From RGIG7300 sp045649645 (GTDB lineage: Bacteria > Bacillota > Clostridia > Oscillospirales > CAG-272): a stretch of 11,742 nt of DNA. Below, in pieces: positions 1 to 5,689 of the stretch (positions within the stretch are counted from its first letter, which is position 1; every line of letters begins with the position of its first letter). The notes under the pieces were generated by a model, which was not told the DNA's origin, did not search any database, and saw only the letters and a program-made list of their open reading frames with translations. The translations under genes and the position numbers were made by a program. The stretch spans positions 1 to 11,742 of the forward strand of contig JAZRQH010000219.1 of assembly GCA_045649645.1 (NCBI GenBank), read 5' to 3'.

Positions 1-1
1 G

Positions 2-1282
2 AAGGACACTGAACATAGGCAGTTTGACACGCTCAAGGGTAATGTAAGCACAGACGTACTGATTGTAGGTGGAGGTATAACCGGCATACTCTGTGCCTAT
101 ATGCTCAAAAACGCGGGAGTTGACTGTATGCTCCTTGAAGCGGACAGGATATGCGGCGGTATCACAAAAAACACCACGGCAAAGATAACTCTACAGCACG
201 GGATTATATATGACAAAATGATAAAGCGTTACGGTAGTGGTAAAGTCCGTCTCTATATTGAAGTACAGCAAAACGCTTTAAAGAAATATGATGAGATATC
301 AAAGGATATTCCCTGTGATTACGAAAAGAGGGATTCCTACGTTTATTCGCTTTCTGACCGTTATAAGATAGAAAACGAGATCAGAGCATTGAACTCTTTG
401 GGAATAAAAGCGGAATTTTCTAAAGCAAAAGAGCTACCCTTTAAGATTGCAGGTGCTGTACGTATTGCAGGTCAGGCACAGTTTCATCCCTTGAAGTTTT
501 TGTATGAGATATCAAAGGATCTGCCCGTATATGAAAACACCAAGGTGAAGGAATTCTTACCCTACAAGGTTACAACCGACAGAGCGGTAGTGGATTATAA
601 CAAGCTTATTGTCGCCACTCATTTTCCCATAATAAACAAGCACGGCTCTTATTTCCTCAAGCTCTATCAGCACCGTTCTTACGTATTGGCTCTTCGCGGA
701 GCACAGAATTTAAAGGGAATGTACGTGGATGAAAGCGACAAGGGGCTTTCGTTCCGAAGCTACGGCGAGCTTCTCCTACTTGGCGGTGGAGGACACCGTA
801 CGGGAAAGCAGGGCGGCTGCTGGCAGGAGCTTGAAGCCTTTGCAAAAAAGCATTATAAAAATGCTGAGATAGTGGGCAGATGGGCAACTCAGGACTGTAT
901 GTCCCTTGACTCTATACCTTATATCGGGCAGTATTCCGGCAACACTCCCGACGTCTACGTGGCAACGGGCTTTAATAAGTGGGGTATGACCAACGCTATG
1001 GTAGCAGCTGATATCCTATGCGACCTTGTGCAAGGAAAGGATAACCCCTACGCAGAGATATTTTCGCCCTCAAGGAATATCCTGCACCCTCAGCTTGCGA
1101 TCAATGCACTCGAATCGGCTCTGGGACTTATCACTCCCACCGCACCCCGATGTCCGCACCTTGGGTGTGCGCTGAAATATAATCGCGCCGAGCATAGCTG
1201 GGACTGTCCCTGCCACGGCTCACGGTTCAGTGAAAAGGGTGAGCTTATTGATAACCCCGCCACCGACGATATAACGATATAG
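2..1282 (+). CDS. FAD-dependent oxidoreductase with C-terminal Rieske [2Fe-2S] domain (5' end outside the window)
   Basis: The frame is open from base 2, so the true start lies upstream of the window and 426 codons are visible. Near the visible N-terminus a beta strand leads into the dinucleotide-binding loop DVLIVGGGITG, a typical Rossmann FAD site of the D-amino-acid oxidase (DAO) type. Late in the protein, GFNKWGMTNAM is the usual C-terminal FAD-contacting segment of this family. The last ~45 residues hold a Rieske signature: CPHLGC (codons from 1151) and CPCHGS (codons from 1205), giving the Cys-x-His and Cys-x2-His ligand pairs. The layout matches the Bacillus YhfW-type oxidoreductase/Rieske proteins, whose substrate is unknown to me. 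It is probably cytoplasmic, as no membrane segment is seen in the visible part. The stop codon lies inside the terminator hairpin that follows. Confidence 0.9.
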   Translation, partial: KDTEHRQFDTLKGNVSTDVLIVGGGITGILCAYMLKNAGVDCMLLEADRICGGITKNTTAKITLQHGIIYDKMIKRYGSGKVRLYIEVQQNALKKYDEISKDIPCDYEKRDSYVYSLSDRYKIENEIRALNSLGIKAEFSKAKELPFKIAGAVRIAGQAQFHPLKFLYEISKDLPVYENTKVKEFLPYKVTTDRAVVDYNKLIVATHFPIINKHGSYFLKLYQHRSYVLALRGAQNLKGMYVDESDKGLSFRSYGELLLLGGGGHRTGKQGGCWQELEAFAKKHYKNAEIVGRWATQDCMSLDSIPYIGQYSGNTPDVYVATGFNKWGMTNAMVAADILCDLVQGKDNPYAEIFSPSRNILHPQLAINALESALGLITPTAPRCPHLGCALKYNRAEHSWDCPCHGSRFSEKGELIDNPATDDITI

Positions 1283-1310
1283 CCTCCGACACTGGGAGGC
1301 TATGTTGTTA
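1279..1310. terminator. Hairpin terminator after the Rieske oxidoreductase
   Basis: ATAGCCTCC (1279-1287) pairs perfectly with GGAGGCTAT (1295-1303) across a 7-nt loop. A T-rich but interrupted tract follows on the plus strand. The convergent small gene at 1317-1469 ends just to the right, so the hairpin may serve both strands, although the minus side has only a weak T tract. Confidence 0.7.
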
Positions 1311-1316
1311 TTATTT

Positions 1317-1469
1317 TCAAAAGATTCTGTTGTTCGATTTATACACGACATTCCCCGTGCTTACAGTGTCATAGGTCTCGGTGTTACATATAATATCCCC
1401 GGGTTTGATGCGGGGCTTTTCGTCATCGTCGGTCCTCTTCTCTTTTTTCTTATCTTTATTTTCCGCCAT
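1317..1469 (-). CDS. Small charged protein, 50 residues, function unknown
   Basis: This minus-strand frame starts with ATG at 1469-1467, preceded by a strong GGAGGTGAG ribosome binding site at the right distance, and ends with TGA at 1319-1317. The first 20 residues are almost all charged and Lys/Asp/Glu-rich (MAENKDKKKEKRTDDDEKPR). A more ordered segment follows (KPGDIICNTETYDTVSTGNV) with one Cys. There is no signal peptide or membrane segment. It diverges from the small protein at 1562 and points at the terminator at 1279-1303. I do not recognise a family. The good ribosome binding site and coding-like composition support expression, and the neighbouring CotJC-like gene makes a sporulation role conceivable but unproven. 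Confidence 0.6.
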   Translation of the reverse strand: MAENKDKKKEKRTDDDEKPRIKPGDIICNTETYDTVSTGNVVYKSNNRIF

Positions 1470-1506
1470 ATTCTCACCTCCGTTTATTTATTTTCGGCAT
1501 AGTCCC

Positions 1507-1535
1507 GATATTTATACGTTGGCTGTAAATACTAT
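1507..1535 (+). promoter_or_regulatory. Possible sigma-E-like sporulation promoter
   Basis: GATATTT (1507-1513) and AATACTAT (1528-1535) are separated by 14 bases. This resembles the Bacillus sigma-E pattern of an ATATTT-like -35 and a CATAC-type -10. The match is partial: the first base of the -10 is A instead of C. It would fit the CotJC-like gene downstream, since cotJ is sigma-E controlled in Bacillus. Treat as a suggestion. Confidence 0.3.
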
Positions 1536-1561
1536 TCATATTACGGTTTGGAGGTGTAAAA

Positions 1562-1744
1562 ATGGAAAAAAGCGAAATGCCTGTTGGTTTCGCCATGGCC
1601 TTGGCAATGAATCCCGATGCTATGCAGAAATTCTCAACACTCAGTGAAGAACAAAAACGTGAGATCATAGACGGCACACACGGCGTAAAAAGCAGAGATG
1701 AGATGCACCGATACGTTGATTCTCTTGTAAATAACAGTCGGTAA
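1562..1744 (+). CDS. Conserved-looking small protein, 60 residues, function unknown
   Basis: ATG at 1562 follows a good ribosome binding site (TTGGAGGTG, spacing about 7). The protein begins MEKSEMPVGFAMALAMNPDA and has a helix-forming middle (FSTLSEEQKREIIDGTHGV) and a C-terminus of the SRDEMHRYVDSL type. Small proteins of this appearance are common in Clostridia, but I know no assigned function. There is no signal peptide or membrane span. It lies 63 bases upstream of the manganese catalase gene in the same direction, with no terminator between, so co-transcription is likely. Confidence 0.75.
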   Translation: MEKSEMPVGFAMALAMNPDAMQKFSTLSEEQKREIIDGTHGVKSRDEMHRYVDSLVNNSR

Positions 1745-1807
1745 AAGCATATATCCTCTTACTGTGGGAATAATAGTAGAAAACCCATAAAGGGGGGCAA
1801 ATATAAT

Positions 1808-2470
1808 ATGTTCAAACACGAAAAACAGCTCTTTCGTCCCGTAGAGGTGGAAAGACCCAATCCCCAATATGCCGTACTGCTTCAGGAGCAGTTAGGCGGC
1901 GGCAATGGAGAACTGAAAGCTGCAATGCAGTATATGTCCCAAAGCTTCAGAATACAGGACCCTGAAATAAAGGACCTGTTCCTCGATATCGCCGCAGAGG
2001 AGCTGGGGCATATGGAGATGGTGGCACAGACCATCAATCTCCTCAATGGGCACGATGTCGATGCAACAAAGGTTCAGGCAGGCGAGGTGCAGACCCACGT
2101 TCTTCTCGGTCTGAACCCCGGACTTATCAATGCCTCAGGCTACTCCTGGACAGCAGACTACGTTACCGTCACAGGCGACCTGTGCGCAGACCTTCTCTCC
2201 AATATCGCGTCCGAGCAGAGAGCCAAGGTGGTATACGAATATCTCTACCGCCAGATAGAGGATAGAAAGGTCAGAGAAACCATTGATTTCCTTCTCAACC
2301 GCGAAGAGGCTCACAATCAGATGTTCCGCGATGCGTTCAACAAGGTACAGAAAACCGGTTCAAACAGAGACTTTGGCACCACAAAGGCTGCAAAAATGTA
2401 TTTTTCGTTGTCCGAGCCAGGTCCCAACGCTTTTGCAACAGAAGAAGCTCACGCACCGGCGTTCAAGTAA
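1808..2470 (+). CDS. Manganese catalase family protein, CotJC-like
   Basis: The 220-residue protein has the ferritin-like four-helix layout of non-haem dimanganese catalases. The expected metal ligands fall at correct spacing: Glu35 (in NGELKAAMQY), Glu65 and His68 (AAEELGHME), Glu136 (ASEQRAK) and His169 (REEAHNQMF). The Glu136-to-His169 spacing of 33 equals that of the Lactiplantibacillus plantarum enzyme as I recall it. The expected reaction is disproportionation of hydrogen peroxide to water and oxygen. It is shorter than full manganese catalases (about 270 residues) and nearer to spore-coat CotJC of Bacillus (about 190), so a spore-coat or peroxide-defence role is likely. The ATG is preceded by AAAGGGGGG with slightly long spacing. 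It is followed by a terminator and appears to form a unit with the 60-residue gene upstream. Confidence 0.9.
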   Translation: MFKHEKQLFRPVEVERPNPQYAVLLQEQLGGGNGELKAAMQYMSQSFRIQDPEIKDLFLDIAAEELGHMEMVAQTINLLNGHDVDATKVQAGEVQTHVLLGLNPGLINASGYSWTADYVTVTGDLCADLLSNIASEQRAKVVYEYLYRQIEDRKVRETIDFLLNREEAHNQMFRDAFNKVQKTGSNRDFGTTKAAKMYFSLSEPGPNAFATEEAHAPAFK

Positions 2471-2493
2471 AGAATATACAGTAATAAAATCCA

Positions 2494-2530
2494 AGCCTCC
2501 GACGGGTGATTCCCTATCGGAGGCTATGAT
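2494..2530 (+). terminator. Terminator after the manganese catalase gene
   Basis: AGCCTCCGA (2494-2502) pairs perfectly with TCGGAGGCT (2517-2525). Inside, GGG (2504-2506) can pair with CCC (2512-2514). The downstream tract is only moderately T-rich. The outer stem repeats the sequence of the hairpin at 1279-1303. Confidence 0.7.
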
Positions 2531-2627
2531 TTATTTCAATAAGGCTTATCTCTTACGACCTAATAATAGCAGAAGATCTCGGAATCATCTATCATTTCTC
2601 TTGCAAATAGAGGACAGTTTTGTTTGT

Positions 2628-2827
2628 ATGAAACTATCCATGCAAATCAACTATGACCTGCACGAGAAGCCAGCTACTTTCCAAGACTGCCCGGCGGCAA
2701 ATGCAAGAAATTCAACATCTACGCCGAAACAAAGGAGCAATGCGAAATCAAACTCACCGAGATGATCGAAAGAGTCAAAGCGGAGATTGCGGAAGAGAAG
2801 GCAAAACAAAAAGAGAGCGCCGAATAA
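2628..2827 (+). pseudogene. Frameshifted small gene fragment, possibly the arm-binding domain of an integrase
   Basis: Two coding-like segments lie in different frames. The first reads from ATG 2628 (MKLSMQINYDLHEKPATFQDC). The second, open from 2657 and ending at TAA 2825-2827, reads GGKCKKFNIYAETKEQC and then a charged helix rich in Lys, Glu and Ala. One extra C in the CCC run near 2693 would join them into a protein of about 65 residues. The GGK..K..IYAETKEQCE..L pattern recalls the N-terminal arm-type DNA-binding domain of tyrosine integrases, but the match is short and no catalytic domain follows. No convincing ribosome binding site is visible. Its place at the left edge of the restriction-modification island suggests a remnant of a mobile element. 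This reading is tentative. Confidence 0.35.
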
Positions 2828-2836
2828 GGCGCTCTC
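2803..2836 (-). terminator. Minus-strand intrinsic terminator
   Basis: GAGAGCGCC (2813-2821) and GGCGCTCTC (2828-2836) form a perfect 9-bp stem with a 6-nt loop. Read on the minus strand it is followed by TTTTTGTTTT (plus-strand A tract at 2803-2812). On the plus strand no T tract follows, so it is oriented to stop leftward transcripts. No leftward gene ends here now, which may reflect lost sequence. Confidence 0.6.
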
Positions 2837-2871
2837 GAAAATACATAAGTAAACATAAAACTTTATGAATG

Positions 2872-2913
2872 CTAATTGACAATATCAATCAAATATTTTA
2901 TAATATCAATTAG
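2872..2913 (+). promoter_or_regulatory. Consensus sigma-A promoter inside an inverted repeat, likely operator of the HTH gene
   Basis: TTGACA (2876-2881), 17 bases, and TATAAT (2899-2904) form a perfect sigma-A promoter. It is bracketed by an 8-bp perfect inverted repeat, CTAATTGA (2872-2879) and TCAATTAG (2906-2913). In addition AATATCAAT occurs twice (2881-2889 and 2902-2910), 21 bases apart, about two helical turns. A regulator bound here would cover both promoter elements. The downstream HTH protein is the obvious candidate for autorepression. Confidence 0.75.
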
Positions 2914-2935
2914 AAAATGTTTGCGGAGGATTTGT

Positions 2936-3148
2936 ATGACTACGTCTGAACAAATTAGAGTTTTATGTGTGAGAACTGGTATAAGTTTATCTGAACTTGC
3001 GCGAAGAATTGACCAAACACCTCAAAATTTCAATGCGAAACTTAAAAGAAATACGGTTACTCAAGATGAACTAAATCAAATTGCGAAAGTACTTGATGTG
3101 AAGTATGAACAGTATTTTGTATTAGCCAATGGTGAACAAGTCAAATAA
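2936..3148 (+). CDS. XRE-family HTH regulator heading the methyltransferase operon
   Basis: I chose ATG 2936 (70 residues) over an ATG 60 bases upstream, because GCGGAGGA sits just before 2936 and the upstream ATG lies in the promoter itself. A lambda-repressor-like helix-turn-helix spans about residues 16-37 (ISLSELARRIDQTPQNFNAK), followed by the helices TQDELNQIAKVLD. The protein ends in FVLANGEQVK and has no other domain. Small regulators of this type are frequent in Clostridia. It precedes the methyltransferase gene by 14 bases, with the next ribosome binding site overlapping its stop, so the two are one operon. It probably binds the repeats in its own promoter and sets methyltransferase expression. 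It differs in sequence from the second HTH gene at 5178-5393. Confidence 0.85.
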   Translation: MTTSEQIRVLCVRTGISLSELARRIDQTPQNFNAKLKRNTVTQDELNQIAKVLDVKYEQYFVLANGEQVK

Positions 3149-3162
3149 GAAAGGTATTTGTT

Positions 3163-4434
3163 ATGACTGAACATAAAATAATATTTGGCGACAGTCGTTC
3201 GCTCAATCAAATAAAAGATAAATCAGTACAGTTAATCATAACCTCGCCACCGTATTGGCAGTTGAAAGATTATGGTACAGAAGATCAAATCGGTTTTAAC
3301 GATAGCTACGAAGAATATATAAACAACTTGAACTTGGTATGGAAGGAATGCTATCGTGTCCTTTCGGATGGTTGCAGATTATGTATCAACATTGGAGATC
3401 AGTTTGCTCGCTCCGTATACTATGGAAGATACAAAGTTATCCCAATCAGAACAGAAATTATACGTTTCTGCGAATCTCTTGGGATGGACTATATGGGAGC
3501 AATCATTTGGCAGAAAACAACCACAATGAATACTTCCGGCGGTGGTGCAATTATGGGAAGTTTCCCTTATCCCCGCAACGGAATTCTAAAAATGGATTAT
3601 GAGTTTATACTGCTGTTCAAAAAGTTAGGAAACACACCTAAGCCTACTCAACAACAAAAAGAACAGTCTGCTATGACAAAAGAAGAATGGGGACAGTATT
3701 TTTCCTCTCATTGGAATTTCAACGGTGTTAAACAGATGGGACACATAGCTATGTTCCCGGAAGAATTACCGAAACGCTTAATTAAGATGTTCTCATTTGC
3801 TGGAGAAACTGTATTTGATCCATTCGCAGGAAGTGGAACAACCTCTTTGGCAGCAAAGAATCTCGGACGAAACTCAATCGGATATGAGATCAATAAAGAA
3901 TTTGCGCCGATAATCAACGAGAAGATAAACGGATCGCGTACGATATTTGATGATTTTGATCTGAAATTCTATGAGGATACACTTGGAGTAAACCAAACTT
4001 TTGATGATCTGCCGTACATATTTGTTGACCCGCATCGAATGGATAAGAAAGTTGATGTAAAGAAGCTTCAGTTTGGTTCGAGAATAGATTCAAGCGAAGC
4101 TAAACGAGAAGATTTGTTTACCGTAAAAAGAGTAATATCTCCGGACAAAATTGAATTAAGTAATGGTCTGATTGTTAGGTTGCTCGGCGTAAAAGAAAAG
4201 TCAGAATGCAGTAGTCAAGCAATAGAGTTTTTACAAGGTAAGTTTAATAAGCGAAAAGTATTCTTGAAATATGATAGTGAAAAGTACGATTCTAATGGAG
4301 TGTTGATGTGTTATGTTTATCTTGACAACAAGACATTCATCAATAATCATTTAATTCGCACCGGATATGTGGATGTTGATACTTCGTTCGATTATACATG
4401 TCAAAAGAAATTCTTGAATTCATTGCCAAAATAA
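3163..4434 (+). CDS. Type II DNA methyltransferase (probably N4-cytosine) with C-terminal SNase-like domain
   Basis: The protein has 423 residues. The catalytic motif TSPPYW (27-32) precedes the AdoMet motif FDPFAGSGTT (218-227), so it is a beta-class amino-methyltransferase. TSPPYW favours N4-cytosine methylation. The motif X-like region is FPEELPKRLIKMFS (198-211) and motif II-like is IGYEIN (239-244). The target-recognition region should lie around 120-190. A normal enzyme would end near residue 255. Here a linker is followed by residues 319-403 with the order of a staphylococcal-nuclease fold (FTVKRVISPDKIEL, IVRLLGV, RKVFLKYDSEKYD, VYLDNKTFINNHLIRTGYV). Of the nuclease's catalytic residues, the Arg35 counterpart (Arg339) is kept, but those of Asp40, Glu43 and Arg87 read Lys344, Ser347 and Val380, so this domain is probably not catalytic. 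The enzyme should protect host DNA from the endonuclease encoded convergently. The gene is AT-rich compared with the window flanks. Confidence 0.9.
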   Translation: MTEHKIIFGDSRSLNQIKDKSVQLIITSPPYWQLKDYGTEDQIGFNDSYEEYINNLNLVWKECYRVLSDGCRLCINIGDQFARSVYYGRYKVIPIRTEIIRFCESLGMDYMGAIIWQKTTTMNTSGGGAIMGSFPYPRNGILKMDYEFILLFKKLGNTPKPTQQQKEQSAMTKEEWGQYFSSHWNFNGVKQMGHIAMFPEELPKRLIKMFSFAGETVFDPFAGSGTTSLAAKNLGRNSIGYEINKEFAPIINEKINGSRTIFDDFDLKFYEDTLGVNQTFDDLPYIFVDPHRMDKKVDVKKLQFGSRIDSSEAKREDLFTVKRVISPDKIELSNGLIVRLLGVKEKSECSSQAIEFLQGKFNKRKVFLKYDSEKYDSNGVLMCYVYLDNKTFINNHLIRTGYVDVDTSFDYTCQKKFLNSLPK

Positions 4435-4437
4435 ATA

Positions 4438-4480
4438 ACTGCGAGACAATTCAAAATGACTTGTCTCGCAGTTTTCATTT
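4438..4480. terminator. Bidirectional terminator between methyltransferase and endonuclease genes
   Basis: ACTGCGAGACAA (4438-4449) pairs perfectly with TTGTCTCGCAGT (4461-4472) around an 11-nt loop. A T-rich tract follows on the plus strand (TTTTCATTTT), and the minus strand has a T-rich tract after the stem too (TATTTATTTT). It sits exactly between the two convergent arms of the restriction-modification system. Confidence 0.9.
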
Positions 4481-4812
4481 TAAATATTTTTTGGTGGCAT
4501 TTTTAATAAAAGATCACGTTCTGCAATTATTTTCTTCTCGATTTCCTTTGAAACTACGCCATTTTCAGGCATTACAATAAAAACCTTTCCTCCAAAATCA
4601 CGCTGAAATGCTTTGTGTCCTTTTTCTTCTGATGACCGTGATTTTCCCATGTAGATTGAAATGCTGGCAGCTTTATATGTGGATGGCTTGATTTGCAAGC
4701 CAATTTTATAACCATTGACATCGGTCCATAAATCTACCCAGTAAGGGGAGCCTTCTACTTCGCTGGGAGCATCATAAAATGGAATGCCTGCTATAACAAG
4801 GGATGGGGTCAT
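4480..4812 (-). CDS. MjaI-family restriction endonuclease, C-terminal catalytic part (separate frame)
   Basis: This 110-residue frame resembles the catalytic half of MjaI-type type II endonucleases, where the pattern GID..IG...SIKPETYKSK is matched by YWVDLWTDVNGYKIGLQIKPSTYKAA. A nuclease-like PD-(D/E)xK arrangement can be proposed as Asp27, then Gln40-x-Lys42 (VDLW...LQIKP). GGKVFIVMP forms a following beta strand. The frame starts with ATG 4812-4810, overlapping the stop of the upstream frame by 4 bases (ATGA). AAGGAG lies 11 bases before it, slightly far but usable. In the single-chain relatives I know, both halves are one protein of about 200 residues, so this is either a natural two-chain enzyme or one broken by a frameshift. 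The expected target is CTAG, inferred from the family. Confidence 0.75.
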   Translation of the reverse strand: MTPSLVIAGIPFYDAPSEVEGSPYWVDLWTDVNGYKIGLQIKPSTYKAASISIYMGKSRSSEEKGHKAFQRDFGGKVFIVMPENGVVSKEIEKKIIAERDLLLKMPPKNI

Positions 4813-5153
4813 AATCTTCCGTGCTCCTTCATGTAGCCGTTATATACTCTGTCAATGACAAGTTTATGCATATAATCAATGCAGTCTTGCAAATCAATGG
4901 ATGCGATTAGTGTAGGGTGAAACCGCATTTCTCCTGGGAGATCGTCACGAATGTGTTGATACAAAGAGTGGCCTAACCGATCTATATGCTCACGAGTTCT
5001 TACGTTGCTGTAATAATAATCTCTCCATTCCTCGTAAGAAGATGGGTTACAAAGTCTAATGGAGTCGGAAGTAGGTCCGACATTCTTCTTGAAATTAAGC
5101 TGCCATCTGTTAGTGGCATAGTTTAAAATGAATTCTTTTTCGGCTCTTGGCAT
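4809..5153 (-). CDS. MjaI-family restriction endonuclease, N-terminal part
   Basis: This 114-residue frame (ATG 5153) carries the N-terminal helical region of the MjaI family: NYATNRWQLNFKKNVGPTSD, then a Trp/Tyr-rich element (EEWRDYYYSN) and a helix ending DLQDCIDYMHKLVIDRVYNG. Related full-length proteins show the same order (ANQNAQG...VVGQMSELI...EWEEWYL...IVKTFIGLKF). It ends KEHGRL-stop exactly where the C-terminal frame begins. AGAAAGGA precedes the ATG by 8 bases. It lies 24 bases after the C-protein-like gene in the same direction, forming the operon HTH, endonuclease N-part, endonuclease C-part. On its own it lacks a visible catalytic motif, so activity would need the second chain or frameshifting. 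Confidence 0.75.
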   Translation of the reverse strand: MPRAEKEFILNYATNRWQLNFKKNVGPTSDSIRLCNPSSYEEWRDYYYSNVRTREHIDRLGHSLYQHIRDDLPGEMRFHPTLIASIDLQDCIDYMHKLVIDRVYNGYMKEHGRL

Positions 5154-5177
5154 AGTCTAATTCCTTTCTCATTAAAT

Positions 5178-5393
5178 TTAAGATTTCTCTTCTACAAACA
5201 GTTTATATGTTTCAATTTCTAACGCATCAGCAATTCGCTGAACGTTTTCTAAGGCAATGCTTCGACGATAGCATTCAATGGCACTGATGTACGTGCGATG
5301 CAAACCACATTTCTCGGCAAAGGCTTCTTGCGAGAGACCCAGCTGTGTGCGATATTTTTTGAGATTATCTCCAAACACTTTTACGATATCCAT
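5178..5393 (-). CDS. C-protein-like XRE-family controller of the restriction arm
   Basis: I chose ATG 5393 (71 residues) rather than one 24 bases upstream, because GGAGG stands 8 bases before 5393. The HTH is textbook: FGDNLKKYRTQLGLSQEAF, then the turn and recognition helix around CGLHRTYISAIE (residues 29-40), then SIALENVQRIADALEI and a short tail. This is the length and pattern of controller (C) proteins of type II restriction-modification systems, which delay endonuclease expression until the host is methylated. Its place directly before the endonuclease frames fits that role. Two near-identical 13-base repeats upstream are the likely binding sites. Confidence 0.85.
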   Translation of the reverse strand: MDIVKVFGDNLKKYRTQLGLSQEAFAEKCGLHRTYISAIECYRRSIALENVQRIADALEIETYKLFVEEKS

Positions 5394-5415
5394 GTACACT
5401 ACCTCCAATATAGAC

Positions 5416-5458
5416 ATTATATCAATTTGAATACAATAGGTCTACATACAATAAGTCT
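5416..5458 (-). promoter_or_regulatory. Promoter and tandem-repeat operator of the restriction arm
   Basis: On the minus strand TATAAT (5421-5416) lies 17 bases from TAGACC (5444-5439), a 4-of-6 match to the -35. Two direct repeats overlap and flank this -35: ATACAATAGGTCT (5431-5443) and ATACAATAAGTCT (5446-5458), 12 of 13 bases identical and 15 bases apart. This layout is typical for a C-protein site that can activate a weak promoter from the distal repeat and repress from the proximal one. That role is inference. Confidence 0.7.
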
Positions 5459-5532
5459 CGAAATAAATCATGCGATATTTTGTCTCAAAAACTGACCCGC
5501 AGTAAACAAAGAAAAAGAAATTTACGATGCGT

Positions 5533-5565
5533 ATTGTCAAGTAAAAATCGTTTTTACTTGACAAT
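5533..5565. repeat. Perfect 15-bp palindrome with 3-base loop
   Basis: ATTGTCAAGTAAAAA (5533-5547) and TTTTTACTTGACAAT (5551-5565) are perfect inverse complements around TCG. Each arm contains a TTGACA sequence reading outward, but no -10 follows at a suitable distance on either strand. It could be a terminator for leftward or rightward transcripts, a protein site, or an element boundary. Confidence 0.7.
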
Positions 5566-5579
5566 GTAAAAATGGTCGA

Positions 5580-5593
5580 AAACTGTGGTCAAA
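5580..5593 (+). repeat. 14-bp direct repeat, left copy
   Basis: AAACTGTGGTCAAA occurs here and again at 5807-5820, with the tRNA-Pro gene between. It may be an integrase arm site or the scar of an insertion. Confidence 0.7.
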
Positions 5594-5642
5594 AAATCGC
5601 GAGTTTTCTCAAAGTGGGGAGAAAACACCTAAATAACAATAA

Positions 5643-5687
5643 AAAATGACCTAAAGTGGAGAAAACATCTCTGCTTTAGGTCATTTT
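5643..5687. terminator. Terminator of the tRNA-Pro transcript
   Basis: AAAATGACCTAAAG (5643-5656) pairs with CTTTAGGTCATTTT (5674-5687), a perfect 14-bp stem. It begins only 3 bases after the CCA end of the tRNA on the minus strand, and A-rich plus-strand sequence gives a U-rich tract for leftward transcripts. Confidence 0.75.
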
Positions 5688-5689
5688 CG

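Noticed and set aside
1302..1502. Plus-strand frames of 66 and 88 residues at 1302-1647
   Set aside because: Hydrophobic content comes from being opposite the Lys-rich 50-residue minus-strand gene, and there is no ribosome binding site.
2283..2765. 160-residue plus-strand frame
   Set aside because: It starts inside the catalase gene in another frame and runs through its terminator. Only the part from 2628 looks coding, and that was treated as a frameshifted fragment.
3163..4434. Active nuclease function of the methyltransferase C-terminus, i.e. a methyltransferase-restriction fusion
   Set aside because: Most positions matching the SNase catalytic residues are replaced, and a separate endonuclease is encoded next door.
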